DNA of 64,000 nucleotides from Breviolum minutum Mf 1.05b.01. Its lineage: Eukaryota; Sar; Dinophyceae; Suessiales; Symbiodiniaceae. A program made the translations under genes and the position numbers. The DNA is taken from positions 67,400-131,399 of the forward strand of contig DF240088.1 in assembly GCA_000507305.1 (NCBI GenBank), in the 5' to 3' direction. This document shows positions 1-13,800 of the stretch, piece by piece (the stretch's first letter is position 1; every line of letters begins with the position of its first letter). Under the pieces are notes generated by a model, which made no database searches, was not told where the DNA came from, and worked only from the letters and a program-made list of their open reading frames with translations.

Positions 1-2456
1 TCGCTAGATTTCTCAGCATAACTTGCTTTCAGAGACTGAGGTGCTCGGTATGCATTGTTCACTAGGGGAACTCCTTCATCGCTCTTTTTCGACATCACCT
101 CGGTCCAGATAGAAACTGGTGGAATCATGGAAGCTCAGGCAAAGGCAAAAGGCAACTCATCCAGTCTATAGAAGAATGGATTCCTGCACTTGGCATGAAC
201 CCAATGCAAGAGTTGTTTGTCATTTTCCCCTCACTAACTTCTATGAGTCTACCACTTCTTGGTGAAATATCCACTCCCGAAAGAAGGATTCCCTCAGCCA
301 AGCATCAAGGCTGATAGCTGCTATCCATACAGGAATGGATCCCATCAGTTGCAACAAGCAGATCTTTCTGCCACCTTCCAAGGCACCAAACATCCATTGA
401 CATTGATCCCACGGACATCAAATCCATGGACCCCTGGACCTGGCAGATCAACCCTCCACATCAACCCACGCCTAAACCAGCCAGATCCAGGTAAGCTAAG
501 GCAAGGCCGCCGCTACAAAAACCCGTGAGAAGTGAGAAGCATACGCTGGGACACCTTCGAGGCTTCGAGGCGGAGGCCAAGGCTACAAATTATGAAACTC
601 CTCATGCTTAGGAGGCTCCAATTGGACAATAAAGCTGCAACCATACCTGTACTGGATAATGGTGGTGATCACCAAATAGTACTGTAGTCCCAGAATCAGC
701 CTCAGCACAGCTCAAGTTGGCATCTCATCCAAGTGATGTGTGTTTTTGTTTGGCGGATTGATCAATCAAGGCCCAGCGAAAAGTCACAGTCAGTATATAC
801 TTTTAAAAAAACGCCCCAGACCAATCATTGAGAAGTGGTATTCAAACAAGAAACTGATTGGCACCCAGAGCCATACAAACGCGGGCATAGGCATCAAAGC
901 ATTGCCACTTGCACTGCAATCTTCGAAAGAGGTCCACGTGCTTGTTCATGGTGCCCTGGCGCTTACGCCGCTAGGACCTACTGCAAGTGCCTTTTGTCTA
1001 TGCTGTCCCAACCACAGGTTGTTTGTTTCTTTCGGCATCCAGATTTCAAACATACAGTGTATGTGTCTTATGTTTCTGTCCCTGGCGTTGTTTCCATCAT
1101 GTACAACACCTCTTCTTGGTGTTCCGAAAGCATGTCTTCAGAACAGCTGATGATTTCTGGAACAAATGATTGTCTTTGTATCTTTGTGATTTTTTTTGAT
1201 TCTTTCCCCGAGGTGTTGAAGAAGCTTTATGCATGCCTTCGTTGGTGTCTACATCATACCTCCTCATGTTTGATATTTTTGCTATTGCTTTGCGTCTTTA
1301 TAGATTGTGACACTACAACTTTGTCATATACAGTATCATCTGCCCTTACGGGCTTGTACCTGTCACAATGCAAGATTTCAGCGATTTAGAGATCTGACAG
1401 TTTGATAGCTTGGACTTAATCCATCTTAATCTTATCGTATTTTAGCCTTGTCATTCTGACCTTAATATTCACAGAGCCTTGCTCTTTTGGGCTTATCATC
1501 GATGCCACTTCCGATCCTGGCCTACTCCAGTCCTACACAGGTTTCTTCCTGCCTCGAGTATTGTTGATTCAATGATCAATTTCAGCTGTTTGCTGTTTGC
1601 TTGTATCTTAAAAGATGAGTGAACAAATCAGGCGCATTTTGTTTGCGGCAGAAACATTTCTTGGGCATAACCGAAAGATGATGTGCTGGATAAGGTGGAT
1701 AATTGCTTGCTCATGCTTGTACTTGGCTCAGGTTGTTGTCCTTGCTTCTGCATGCTTGTCCCTGCGTCTACTTGCTTGTGCTTGCTTGTACTTCTACATG
1801 TAAAATTGTAGATGCATGCCGACGCTAGTTATTGCATTACACGTGACATGAGCTAATACAAACATACCAGTGCCGACAACTTAGACATGAACATGTTCGG
1901 ATCTGGTGGTTTTTTACCTCCTAAATATCTCATTTACACAGGCATCATTTCCATGTGTATAGAGTATAGAGGCTCCGTAGCTACACATCTTCCAATGCTG
2001 AAACCTCTTTGCCCCGTCCTGTGCTGATTTCATGATATTGTCCTCCTTGTTCCAGGCCTTGATTCCTGAGAGAAGATTGTCAAAGCTGTCAAATCATAGG
2101 GGCTGTTAAAGGGGTTCGGAACGTTTGGTTGTTGGGTGGTTTTATGTTGCACCTGAACCATGGAGCTGTTTTAATAGTAGGCTTGTTGGGGATTATTACT
2201 AAACCGTGTTCAGCTGCTACTTCTCTGAAACCACAGCTTTGTAGAATCCCGCCTTCGCCCAAAAGATCCGGATTCTCCTGGTCCTGGTGGCTTCGCAGCT
2301 CTAGGGCAAAAGAGCTGCCAAGGGTTCAAGTTCGAGAGGCAGAAAGCTTTGAAGTTTGAAAAAAATCAACAGACTGCACTGTGCACCATATTATGAAGAG
2401 CAACTGTTGCATTGTCCGAATTTGGTCAAACAAACATGTCAAACGTCTCTGCAAAA
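1..2456. other. No supported gene; downstream flank of the gene ending at 2457
   Basis: I see no exon with convincing coding character on either strand. The open frames at 740-1389 overlap one another in different frames and encode low-information sequence. Because the minus-strand gene to the right stops at 2457, this stretch is probably its 3' untranslated region and intergenic spacer. Confidence 0.4.
1703..1800. repeat. Degenerate TTGC/CTTG-rich repeat
   Basis: The motif CTTGCTTGT and close variants recur about every 8-12 bases across this stretch, with substitutions between copies. It gives a spurious cysteine/leucine-rich open frame on the plus strand. It looks like a decayed tandem repeat. 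Confidence 0.5.
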
Positions 2457-3032
2457 TCAATCGATAGCATCGGTGGCAGAGAACGCAACAGCACTTTGGT
2501 CCTCCCGCACCGCCTCTAGTGGTTGCCTCTGCATCCAGTCTTGTCTTCCGCCGATCACAGGCACTCGCAGCATGCCTTGCACACCTAGAGCAGGGCCGTG
2601 AAAGGTCGAAATGGATTCATCGAATTTGACATCGGGAAGTAGCTTCAGAGGCCTTGCCCTCCGTCAACCCCAGTCTTATAAAAATATCATTGATGGAAAT
2701 CACCAAGTGTTTCTAGCCTCATCTTTCCTGTCCTTTGTGGAGACCTTCTGGACAAGCGTATTTGTTTGAAGTAGTGGCTTGACTACTGGATATCCTTTCA
2801 AAGGTGGGCGCATCACAATGCCCAAGGTGTCTGAAAATTATTGAACGTTTTCTGGAAATGATAAGCCTGTTCTTGAGAGATTGTTCAATGCAATCCCTAC
2901 GGTAGCAGCATCTTCAAAGTCCTGGTCCGGATCACCAGCATTTCCATCCAAGTGCACACCTTGACGTTCGAAGTCTGCCAGACGGGCATTCATGACCCCC
3001 ATTTGCTGCATTCCAGGAACTGGCAAACGTAC
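2457..3032 (-). CDS. Terminal exons of a minus-strand gene, probable dinoflagellate membrane-protein family
   Basis: Exon 2901-3032 encodes 44 codons in phase 0, begins after CCAAG with an exonic G and ends at a GT donor (GTAGGG). It starts VRLPVPGMQQMG and continues through an acidic stretch (GDPDQDFEDA). Exon 2457-2584 begins after CTAG with an exonic G, encodes GVQGMLRVPVIGGRQDW and ends at an in-phase TGA at 2457-2459, so it is a good terminal exon. The phases of the two exons do not match directly, so a small exon between 2585 and 2900 is missing from my model. The pattern VRLPVP followed by a short acidic region and a second LRVP motif resembles large multi-pass dinoflagellate proteins I recall. 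That resemblance is from memory, and the function is unknown. Confidence 0.55.
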
Positions 3033-3754
3033 CTTGGAATGCAAATGATGTATAGGAGGTGCTCACTACAGACAGCGGTTCCATAAGTCGAACGGATCAC
3101 CATGCTTGGAAAGGCAGCGGAATGCAGCGCATGGAACTGCTTGGTCAATGGTCCTATGCGCAGCACTATTCATGCAGTACATTTGCAGTACAACAAGCAC
3201 CTTACATATTCACATGTTCGACCATGAGATTAGGTCGTGATGACACTGATTGTTTGGGTCACTTGCAACACTTTCCCATTCTTGTGCCTCCTTACTCCGG
3301 CCAACCCCAAACGATACGTCCATACCCAGGGGCGAATCTGGTGAGTAGTCGCACCCCGAAACTGTGCGAGCAAATCGAGGCATGCATGCTCAGCCACACG
3401 GCTAGCAGCAAATACCTTGGGGATTCAGAAGCATCGAAGCATTTGGGAATTTGCCAGAAACAAAGAGGCCGGTGGTTGAATCACCTTGTCAAAAGGTGTG
3501 GAAATGAATTGGAGCGATCTGCTAAAAACATCTAAAAAACCTTGGAGATTTGGTCATCTGCTTGGGCCAAGTTGCATGAAGGCACTCGCAATGGAAATGT
3601 AGAGCAAAGACAAAATGAAGGGTGGTGCCACATGATGGATTCGTCCTTCAAAGTACCTGCAAAGATCTTTCTGCCCATCCCTTTAAGCACTAGCATCCTA
3701 CAAACACTCAAAGCCGTACATAGCACATCGAAGAACCTGGCTATTTTTTGCTTA

Positions 3755-4480
3755 CTTTAAAGAGCCACAGCACTGTTCTATGTTTGACCCAAGGAGCAGT
3801 GCCATGGAGGATTCCATAAAGAGTGCCGCAACCAAATGATACATCTCCATCTTCCCAACTGTCAGCTCAACTAAATCTCTGATGTCCTGGACATCGGCTC
3901 GAAACTGGTGAAGGGAAAATGGAGAGGTGGCGAAGAGACCGTAGGCATTTCTCAATTCCATGGCTCAAATGATCCAGAGTCATGATATTATTGAGAAATC
4001 AAATCCTCCCCAACGAACCCCCAGCTTGACAGGATCCCCTCCAACCCTGCCTCCCGGAAGAGGGTAAAACGCTTCAGTTGTAGGATCTGACGCAGAAGTT
4101 CGCGACTCAGACGCTGCTCTTGGTCGAACTGGAAATTTTCACCTCCAGAAGCAGGCTCCATGTCGTTGCCGCTATGTATGAATATGTGAGACCTGTGAAG
4201 CTTGAGTGGTTTCAAGATGTTTCAATATATTGACCCTTGACACCTATCAACCAGATTCCTTCAAATTTGTGTTTGGCCCAATATAGGCAGAGAATCATGA
4301 GTCAACCATGCCTCAATTAGAGTGACTTCAGGTTTCTACTATGAGTTGATGTTGTCTTACCAGGAACTCTTCAAATGGTCCAGCCCAGGTGCGGTTGTAG
4401 TCGAACATGTTTTTGGCAGCCATCCCGAACGTAGCTAGGAACCTGAGATGCATCAGCTTCCAAGCAAGTTTCCCCCTGAA
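3755..4480 (-). CDS. Internal exons upstream of the 2457 stop, unknown function
   Basis: Three minus-strand open segments have coding character. One at about 3755-3960 contains ELRNAYGLFATSPFSLHQF and a later hydrophobic patch (LVAALFMESSMALLLG). One at about 4000-4190 contains EQRLSRELLRQILQLKRF. One at about 4335-4480 contains GKLAWKLMHLRFLATFGM. All lie on the same strand and in order toward the terminal exons at 2457-3032, so they probably belong to the same gene. Exact splice sites were not resolved. Confidence 0.45.
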
Positions 4481-4799
4481 CTCTGTTGCTCCGCTTGCCC
4501 AGCTCGATCTGCTAGTGACTATAGTGGTTTTTGTCAGGTTTACTAAATTTGTTTTTTGCTGTGAAGATTGATTGGTGCAAAGCGGCCAGGTCTTCTTACA
4601 AGTTTTGGCACGATTTTGTTGTTGCAAATTCAAACCAAATAAAAATGACCAAATCAATCATACCAAGATGCTCCATGGCTGCCGTCTTCTAATGAGCTCG
4701 GCTCGCAGTCTCAAAGTTTTTGGCCTGCAACCATAGCTATCACTGGGCTCATGATAATGCATTGTTGCAGGGTGCATCAGATACAAACGACGGTTACTG

Positions 4800-7700
4800 A
4801 TCTCAAGTGAGAACAATTATAACCACTATCCTGGAGTCCCGGAGATTCACGTGCTTGTGATTGCACCTTATTACAATTGTGCTCAGGTCGGTAACAGAAC
4901 AAGATCGTTCGGCAAGGAATGAGAAAAAAACGATTGCCCACCAGCTAGCTACTGCACAGTAATATACATTCCAGTGGGTTTCGGTCCCATCACTTCCCAA
5001 CAAAAACCTACGTCTCAGAAATTCAACAGGACCCGTTGTGACACATTGACTATCATATGAAAACCTGATCAAACTTGTGAATCTGCATCCAAAATCCTCA
5101 AACCATGTCCATTCAGCCATTCAACTCAGCCTCTCACGCGGTTGAAACAGCGGTGCTTCACTCCCCCGAGACAATTCCCCCGGGGTGGTGAGCCCAACGC
5201 TGCGAGGCGGTGCAGGTACTTTCGAGGCGGATATTGTAGAGCCCACTGACTTGATCACTTGAGACAGTTCGTGACTCAACTTGATGCCTGATCATTGAAG
5301 GTCACCAATGTCAACCTTTTCAGTTCAGGCCATGGATTTCACCTTTCCCAATTCAGGTTGCGAAACCCGCCTTGCCAGGGGCATGGAAAATCGGAAACTC
5401 AATAAAATGATAGAATTCGTAAAGAATCCTACTTTCAACATTCCGCACCACAAGACACTATATATATACCTGAAATAAGGTCGTTGTGAGATACTTCCCC
5501 GGTCCCAAAAGCACCAAACTTAGACTACATAAACTGGATTGATTGAAACCACCAAGACAGCTGAAGCAGCTGAAGCTGATCCATCTCTTCCCATGTTCCT
5601 GGGCTCCCCAAACTGCGCCCAGCCAGTGGCCAGGCGCCGAAAGCGCGGACGCCGCAAAGTCAGCACCTGGTGCGTCAATCGCTGAAGGGAAAAGGCAAAA
5701 GTTGGAAGGAAATTGCTTACAGTAGATATTTCTCATGGACTGAACCCCCACCATTTTGGGAGCACAAGACTTTAGCTGGCAATGTTTATTAATGGTTTTT
5801 TCTTCACCTGTTGGGCCACTGTTGGGGGGAAGCTCTGCTTTATCTGAGCTTGGAGGAAACTTCAGCTCCTTACAAGCATTTCAAGTAAAACCCATGGACC
5901 GACAGTGAAATTTGGAATACTCACTCGCCAGGGTGCATACCCATCAGGCTCTGCTATGGCACACAAATCATGAAGGTCTGCATCAAGAAGTGGAGATCCA
6001 CACACCACAAACTTGCCATGCCTTCTTCCCGGGAAAAAGAAAGACATGGCAGCGGAACCAAGTATGCCTTCTCAATGCTTCTGTCCAATTTTGCCTGGAA
6101 ATTGTTGGCTGCAACACCTCCAGCCCTTTGCTGGGCTTATATCAACCCCTGGTGAAGTCGTGAAGCGATCCCCACCTCAATGGCCAAAAACTTCAGGACA
6201 CCATGCTCTTTGGAGTTGGGGGCGGACCTGTGCAGGAAGTCTGGTGGGTACATGAACAGCAAAACCACACCAATTAGGATGCACGAACGCGCAGTTACAG
6301 GGATCATCAACGCCCACAACACTTCGCATACTGCGAGTATGCTGCTCGAAGGGCAGCCAACGGCCCATGAAGGCATGAAGCTGTCCCGAGTCTTAAGTTT
6401 GATTCACAGTCCATTGCAATTTATAGTGACAAGATCTAAACAGGGATTGAGGGACTTCTTTGTGGCACAGTACACAGAACAATCTATACCAACTGAATGG
6501 AATACAACCCGCTGACAGAGAACATTTGGGATCATTCCCCACTATATAAAGGAAGTCCTGATGGTGTTTTTAGGCATTCCGCCGATATTGACAACATGAG
6601 CCTCGCCAGCAAGGGCGCACCGCGCTTTGCGACGGCCGACCCAGCAGTCAAAGGCTCCATGGCATCGGGCGGAGGAGGGGAAGAGCGGCCACGCCGACTT
6701 CTTTTTTGGGAAGCTCTCAGACTGACATAAGAAAAAAGACTTGAGACATCATGGCAAGTTTAGTAGTCATCTTCATGTATCAAGGGAAGCACGTCCCTTT
6801 TTGAAGCTGCCAATTGGGCCACAAAAAGCGGGCGATTTGGGTCGTTTAGACAGAAGCATTGAGCTGCTAAACATCATTTCACTTCAACACAATATTTGAT
6901 TCGCAGGTGAACAGCACAGGTGCCAGCATAAGATTACCCAAACGCAAGATGAAACTATTTTCAGTTAGGTACAAGCCAACAGGCCATTTTTGCCTGATCG
7001 GAGGAAAGGATTGTTGACTTCACATGGAAAAAAAACTGCCACAGATTGGGCCTCCTTCTCGGTCCGTATGATGGGGACCTTCGGAAACGTCTACCTGGAC
7101 ACTGGTGGCCATCAAACTACGTCGGCAGATCTCGGTGTGGAAATCGAATCTCATAGTCAAACGCATGGATCTATGATCTAAATGACGATCACTCATACTG
7201 TTGATAGTTCTCTTCAACAATCACTCCAAACCAAAGAAAAGTGAAGCACGACGCCAAATGAGCTGCTTGCATTGGTTTAACCAAAACTGTGTATCCATGC
7301 CATGGGAAACCACGTCAGTCACCAAACCACGTTCACCAGACGACTGACCACTGGGACTCCCTGCCCATCACACCATGAGTTCTCTGAGAGCAATGCAAGG
7401 GCCAGCGCCAGCGCCATGTCTCCTTCCTCTAAACATTGAAAGAATCCAGTAGCCCTGAACAAGTCAACCCGTTGTTTTTGAATATGTTGATTCTTGTCGA
7501 CCTTTCAGTTTTCAGGTCATAATATAGCAGACGCAAGTTTGCTGCTAAGTCAATTCGAACACCTGAAAGAATTGTGTTGCCCGGATGTATAAGAATGCGT
7601 GATCGCAGCTACTAAAACCCTTCTACTATGCCTTCATTGCTATTACCTGCCATCTGATCGTGTACATATGTAGACCAGTTCACTGTTTGTTACTTGGATG

Positions 7701-9400
7701 CGTGATGATGTGGTGAAGACTTTTTAAGCAACTTGCTGTGTTGAATGCATCTTGCACCTGCAAGCGAAAGCTGCAATTTTGATCTCATGATGTGTCGTGG
7801 TAATCTGGTAATCCAAAGGATGCCCAGAATGAACAACCTCAGGAAATTTCAGCTGGACATGCCTTGTCTTGCGAAATGCACTGCCTGTAGCGGTGCCCAT
7901 GCTTTTTTCTTTAGAAAGTGCAGAAAGGGAGAGAACTTTTTTCTTCTGTCAAACAGGAGTCAAACAGGAACCCACTTTGAGGTTCAATCTGCTCTGACAT
8001 TGAGAGCTGGCGCTGGCTCCAACATGCAAAGCTGTGATTCAAAGGGTCCCGGGGGGATCTGTGAGTTCAGACAATTTCATTCAAAAAATACACGTGCAGA
8101 AACCCTTGGGCCTTGGGGACTTAAGCCATGACAAATCTAGTTTGGATCCATACATGTCCATATGTGTGGAGGAGTTGTGCACAGACTCCATGTGTCGGAT
8201 CTTTCAATGCCTATTCTCTGGTCGGTCTCTTGTCAATCTCTGACTCTGATATGAATCGATGCTGCAATGCTGCCTGCTTCACTTGCAGTTGCAAAATGCA
8301 TCAAACTAAGCACGGGGACATGTCAGAACTGTATGTCATCAAATCATTAGGGGAGCATACGATACTGAAGATTTCTCGAATCTCTTGCCCCGTAAAAATG
8401 CACAAATGGAGTCCCCACAAGGACAAAGTATCAGCTTGATTGCTCACTGCATGATGTTGCCTGCACTTTTCAAGCTTCTTTGGCTTGCGTGGAGAAGCCT
8501 ATTTTGAGCTCTGCACCAGCAATTGAAGCATTTCCTCCAGTCCTTCTGCTTCACCTGTCACAGGATCAGCAAGTGATTTTAGGCCAGGTTGGCTTCCATG
8601 GGCAACAATGGTTCAAGGGTACAGGTAATTGAAAATTACCGCTTAAAGGCTCCAGCGATTCTTCCACTAATCTCAACCTAATTCATCCACCAACTACACG
8701 GCAGGGGCTGAATTTGATATTTCTGCCGCCAAACTTTTTTCGTCCTGTGATCTTAGAGCTCTTATGGTTGAGGCAATGCGGAAATTAGAGGCTGGCAGGG
8801 TGATTTTCGGACCTAGGGGTGTTTCCCTATTGACTGTTCTGAACTCTTATCAAATCCATCGAGATTCCTAAAACGCACAATCATAATCCCCTACACAAAA
8901 CAAAGAACCTGCGCGAACTTTCTCAAATCACTGTTTCAAGAGCTAAGAGAGTGCCTGCTTCACTCCAAGACTTCATGAATTGTGCTGCTTTCTGAAGCGC
9001 ATCCTGGTGCAAAGTCGAAGCACATGTGAATAAATCAAGCTAAAGAGAAGGCAACTTTTTCGTAAAGTTATAACTTATAATTTATAACTAGGCCAAATGA
9101 GGGAAGTTTCTCCCCAATTTGCTGGGAAACTACAAATGTCTGTCCATCAGAAACCTGATGCAATGATTTGGCCAAATGATGAAGTATCCAAAAGAAATCC
9201 ATGTCAAATGGATGTTTGTACTACAGTATGCCAGAGGCAATGATGTTGATGCCAACGACACAATACTCATCAGAACCCTCCTCCTCTTCTACCAACAGCA
9301 GCAGCAGGACTGGTGGTAGTACTAGTACTAGTACTAGTAGAAGAACAAAACGAAAGCAAAAGTAAAACGTACTGTATGTAAAATTGGACGCATTATAGAA
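4800..9400 (-). other. Mostly intronic or intergenic, three weak candidate exons
   Basis: Candidate minus-strand exons are at about 5560-5666 (after CACCAG, encoding GADFAASALSAPGHWLGAVW), 7025-7180 (containing MRFDFHTEICRRSLMATSVQ) and 8485-8605 (containing DPVTGEAEGLEEMLQLLVQS). Each is short, and at the first two other frames are also open, so none is secure. The rest of this stretch shows no coding signal. The boundary between the coiled-coil gene to the right and the gene ending at 2457 should lie here or nearby. Confidence 0.3.
9318..9340. repeat. AGTACT hexanucleotide repeat
   Basis: About four tandem copies of the self-complementary hexamer AGTACT occur here, just after a short GCAGCAGCAG run. 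It lies outside any supported exon. Confidence 0.7.
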
Positions 9401-9404
9401 GTCC

Positions 9405-11170
9405 AGCTGTCATCGTGTCCTTCATGGCCTTTTGCTTCGCCCGTAGATGCGCATTAGCATCCTCCAAACGCTCGAGTGCAACCCTGCAAGTCAACCCTCT
9501 TCACATGGTCTCCCTGTTGTAAACGGTGGGCAAAAAATTGTCCGGTATCCAGTTGTGTAATGAGTCCCGAAGTCCCCATCTGCACATGGAGGAGGACTGA
9601 AAATGGTGCAGTCCTTGAGCTTCTTCTCTTCCACTTCCAGCTCCTGGAGTTGATATCAGAATACATAAAACAAGGAGATCAGGAATCGAGGTGCCACGAT
9701 TGGTAAACCTTTGCTTAGGAAGGATCACGCATTTTTTTGTTTCACAAATCAGATTTCATATAAACATACCATATCGTAATATATATATATATACAGTATA
9801 TATATATATGTGTGTATGCATATGTGTAGTGTATATAACATTATAACATATTCATATACTAATATATCGTGATCTACCGCATCACGTACGATGAAGCACA
9901 TATCATCATAGATCGTGAGATCATGTATCGTGATATAGTTGCATCATCTATACAACCGCTCCATTGCCTCTTCCCTTGCTATACTAGCTAGACAGTTCAA
10001 TTGTCCTTCTTCACCCATCCCCTATCCTGCACTCGGTTGTGCAACTTTGTCTGCTCCACAGAGACAGAATCTCGAAAATTGCCCTCAGAGATTGCTTTTG
10101 CAGTCATCCATGGAAATATGATGATTAGATCCTTTGCATGCCAGACAGGTGAAGAAGTTGCATGATAGAATAAGCAAGAAATCTTGACAACTGATACATC
10201 TTGAAGTTTTTTGGCGCCAATGTTTGGTCCCAAGATAAGACATATTACCTTCCACTTTCGACTGCCCTGGCAAGACACCAGCTCGTCGCGAACATTCTGT
10301 GTGTCCACTTCAAGCTGTCCCTGGCCATCAGAAGCACGACATGCTCGCTGGCTCGACGAAAGAGGGACACAGAACTGTTGGTATGCCACTGTTGTGGAGA
10401 TACATGACTTCCGGTGGTGCAAGAAATCCACAAGTTCCAATGATCCTTGTCGTTGTTATTGATTGTTTCATTTTAATATAAGGAAAAGAAAGTCAAGTGC
10501 GATGAATTTCGGATCATGGAAATGGCAGACTAGACTTCTCTGGCACATCATTCCGTCCATGTCCTTCTCTTCGTGAAGCTTCCGATTCTTCTCCTCAATG
10601 GCTCGCTTTTCCTGGCGGCATTGCAAGGCTAAGATGTTCGAATCATAGGAGCTTGGTTCACCCATCCTTAGGCACAGAATGAGTGCTTATAGGCTATATA
10701 CTGCCGCTATATTCGCGATCTGCTTCTATGCAACATTCTGGCAATCTCAACCTCACTTTTCCTCACTCTTCACTGTGTCTTGCGATTCTGGGATTGAGGA
10801 AGGTATCTGTCCTTCTCCACCTGCTGCAAACGAAGCTCTGCCACCTGCATGGTGGCTTGAAGTTCCCGCTCCTTCAGAAACAACTTTCCTTGGCACGGAG
10901 GAAGATATCACTCTGTCAATCCCAAGCTGTGAAATCGCTTGGCATCCTGTCCAAAATAGAGAATTCTGTGTACCCCATTGAACCAACGCAGAAAAATTCG
11001 TTTAGACACAACAAGCGCATAATTTCAGCAGATTGCAACTGAGAAAAAAGTCCACCACTTTGAAATCTGACACCGCAGTGCCACATCCACCAGTGCAGTC
11101 ATGGAACTCTTGGCTTCTTGGTCTTTCTTGAACAATTGGCTCTTGTGTAGTACATCCTCAGTGAGAATTT
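9405..11170 (-). CDS. Coiled-coil exon series
   Basis: Consecutive minus-strand exons encode charged heptad-like sequence. About 11080-11170 contains EILTEDVLHKSQLFKKDQEA. About 10790-10905 contains ERELQATMQVAELRLQQVEK. About 10505-10665 contains RQEKRAIEEKNRKLHEEKD. About 10290-10400 contains GQLEVDTQNVRDEL. About 10005-10125 contains SVEQTKLHNRVQD. About 9595-9660 contains QELEVEEKKLKD, and 9405-9480 contains LERLEDANAHLRAKQKAMKD. The correct frame is the one free of stops that also keeps the heptad pattern; splice sites were not all resolved. The series is consistent with a long rod-like cytoskeletal or scaffolding protein, but no family is assigned. Confidence 0.6.
9779..9831. repeat. 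AT-dinucleotide tract
   Basis: An (AT)n run interrupted by CAG in the middle and followed by a TGTG/CATATG segment. It can fold on itself. It lies in an intron of the coiled-coil exon series. Confidence 0.8.
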
Positions 11171-11454
11171 CGCTCCGAGGCGGAGGAAGTTGAACTCGCC
11201 CTATTGATCCTGATCGTTACACAACGAAGCCAAAGTTGAGTGTAGCTGGCTTCTATGGTTTCATATGGTTTCATCAAGAATAGTACCTAGCAAGCTAGCA
11301 GCTCTAGTCTACTTGTTGACAGCAAAAAAATCGCATGAAGCGAGAGAAGCGCGGGGTTCGGTGGCAGGTCAAGCTGCACAGTGACATCATCACAATGCTA
11401 GGGAATGTCAAACTTTACCAGGAAAACAAAAGCACTGTGCATTTTGAGAACCCA

Positions 11455-13800
11455 AACCAAGATTTCCAGTTGTCGGATAGTGGATTCCACTGATTCAGGT
11501 CCTGTATCCAGATCCATCTCTGGACACGAGTTTGCGAAGTCCGAGAGTCGGATAGATCGTCAAGAATCTGCTTGATGTTGGGAAATGCATCCCCTGACAG
11601 TGGTGTAAGTATCATTCAAACTGCAAGAAAATCTTCACAAACTGTGCTACTTTGAACCTGCCCCGCCTGGTTGCTGACTCAGAGTTCTCAAGTAAAGATG
11701 TAAGATCCTGGAACTTCTTCAAATATCCATATTATATCCATAAAATGCAGTCTACATGACTTGGTTCTGTCGGGTTGCTAGAAACTCACAGAATCTACAT
11801 TGCCCGTCTTGATCACACTAACCAACCATGCATCCATCACATCCATCCGAAAAAAAAATATGCGAGTTACACCACAGGGTGCACATCTTATCTCCTTACC
11901 ATCCCTATCCTTCCCCATCCGAGCCTGCTGTCTTCGCCATGGAGATGTACTTCTGAAGGCTATCGAGGGCCCGTTGAGACTCCTCGTGCTTTTGATCAAA
12001 GTCAAGACCACTGAACAGCAAGCGTACATCTTTGCCTCAGGAGTCACAACCAATTCCCCAGCTGATGGGCTGAATCAGGCTGAAACCTACCCTTTTTGTT
12101 GAAGCAACTGATATCAATGGATCCGAAAAAATGCGTAACGTGAGATCTGGGAACTGTCATAGCAAGAAGACGAGTCCTATGCTTCACAAGGTCTCATCTT
12201 CCACTCATTTCAAGCTTACACTGACACTCAACAACTTCCCCCGTTCATCAAGACACCGTTGTAAAGACTTGGCAGCTCTTGTCGGATCTGCTTCAGGTCC
12301 GGCGCCTTACTGTCAAAGGCCTTGAAGCGCTCCCGAACCACACCCTGCCGTCGTTGACGTTGCTTGGGGGTGTTTGGTGAACACCAGGAGGGCGGGAAGG
12401 GATGGCCTACTACCAAGCTGCTTGACCGCTTGACCCTGACACTTGACTTTTTGTATGCTACCTGATTCAATCCTGAGTGCAATTGAATCCTTGCGAAAGG
12501 GAAATAGCTGGCTGTTCTTGTTGCAATAAATTGGAGGACGGATTTGAATGTATCTATAAATAGTAGTCAGTCTGTATATATATTCCAAAGAACTTCACGT
12601 CCGAAAAGCAGGATCGGATAGGAAGTGTGCCGGAACAGGTCAAATGTTGGCTAATGGTTTGGTGCTTTCAAGATATGTTCAATGAACACAGCTTAGGATT
12701 TCAGCACGACAAAGCCATCCATGAAGAGAATGGTATGAGCAAAAGACATCAAAAGACCCCTTACACCCAGCTTTCCAGACCCACCGACATGGATTCACAA
12801 GTCCTCGAGACAAATTGTCCGGCCACAATCCAAAACGGATGATTGGGAAAGGGAAACAGACCCGAGATGAATCAACACCTGAAAACCATACAAAACTCGG
12901 ATGATGGAGAACCAAAAGTGTTTGATGGTAAATTAATCGTGCATAAGCTGGCTCATCTACACCCTTCAACAATTTTATCAACCAAAAACCCTTGAGCCTG
13001 ACTCCACACCAAGCACTTCCCCTTCGGCACATTCTCAGAATCGCCGATTTTGCAATCCTGCGGCCGGCATGGCGCTGGTCACCTGGTTGTAATGTCCATC
13101 TCATCAATGCATTTTTCTGCTTTTCTCCGAAACCAGAAATGGCAACCCGGATTTAATCATGAAACAGACCATGTCATGATTTAGTTCACTGCTTAACTCC
13201 TCATCTTCGCTTTGTGGCACATCTTAACCCCTATTCTTTCCTCTGAATTGCACAGGTCCGTCCTTCGTGAGCATCAAGTTGTCGGAGAGCATGTCCCGTA
13301 CCTTCTCCAAATCTTGGATGGAAGAACACTGGACGACACGAATCACCTCCTTTTGCACTGCTCTCTCCAACAACTGCTGAGCCTCTTCCTGAGCCATCGG
13401 AATTGAAGTGAGGTCCAAAGTTTGATTCCATGATACAAAATGCGGCCGGAAGGACCTTTCTCTCAATAAACCAACCTCAGGTCAAGTAACAAGTACTTAC
13501 CATCCAAGTATCCGCTCTCTTGTGAGCATTCTTTACACGATACTCCCAGAAGCTTTCGGCGTTTTCGTAGATGCCAGCAATGGCTGCTACATCAGACTGC
13601 ACAGCCCTCTGCCTGGCCAAAAGGAACTACAGTATTAGCCACTTCCCCAGTCAATTTGAAAAGATTTTGGTCTGCATCCCAATGCGGATTGACATGTTCC
13701 AAAACACTGGCACAAATTGGATCCCCTGTCAGGAGCTGCAACTTGAACCAAAAATGGGAATACTGGCATCTCTTTCTGCATCTGGAAGAAGAACGAATCA
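11455..13800 (-). CDS. Exons feeding the coiled-coil series
   Basis: Two exons join in phase. Exon 13501-13612 starts after GGCCAG with an exonic G, contains AAIAGIYENAESFWEYRVKN and ends at a GTAAGT donor. Exon 13254-13388 starts after GCTCAG with an exonic G, encodes EEAQQLLERAVQKEVIRVVQ and ends at a GT donor (GTGCAA). Further exons are 12257-12320 (AFDSKAPDLKQIRQELPSLY, phase 0 to 1), about 11930-12025 (EESQRALDSLQKYISMAK), about 11455-11555 (ESVESTIRQLEILV) and, upstream, about 13655-13800 (LLTGDPICASVLEHVNPHWD). The protein is helical and charged throughout. No catalytic motif is visible. Confidence 0.6.
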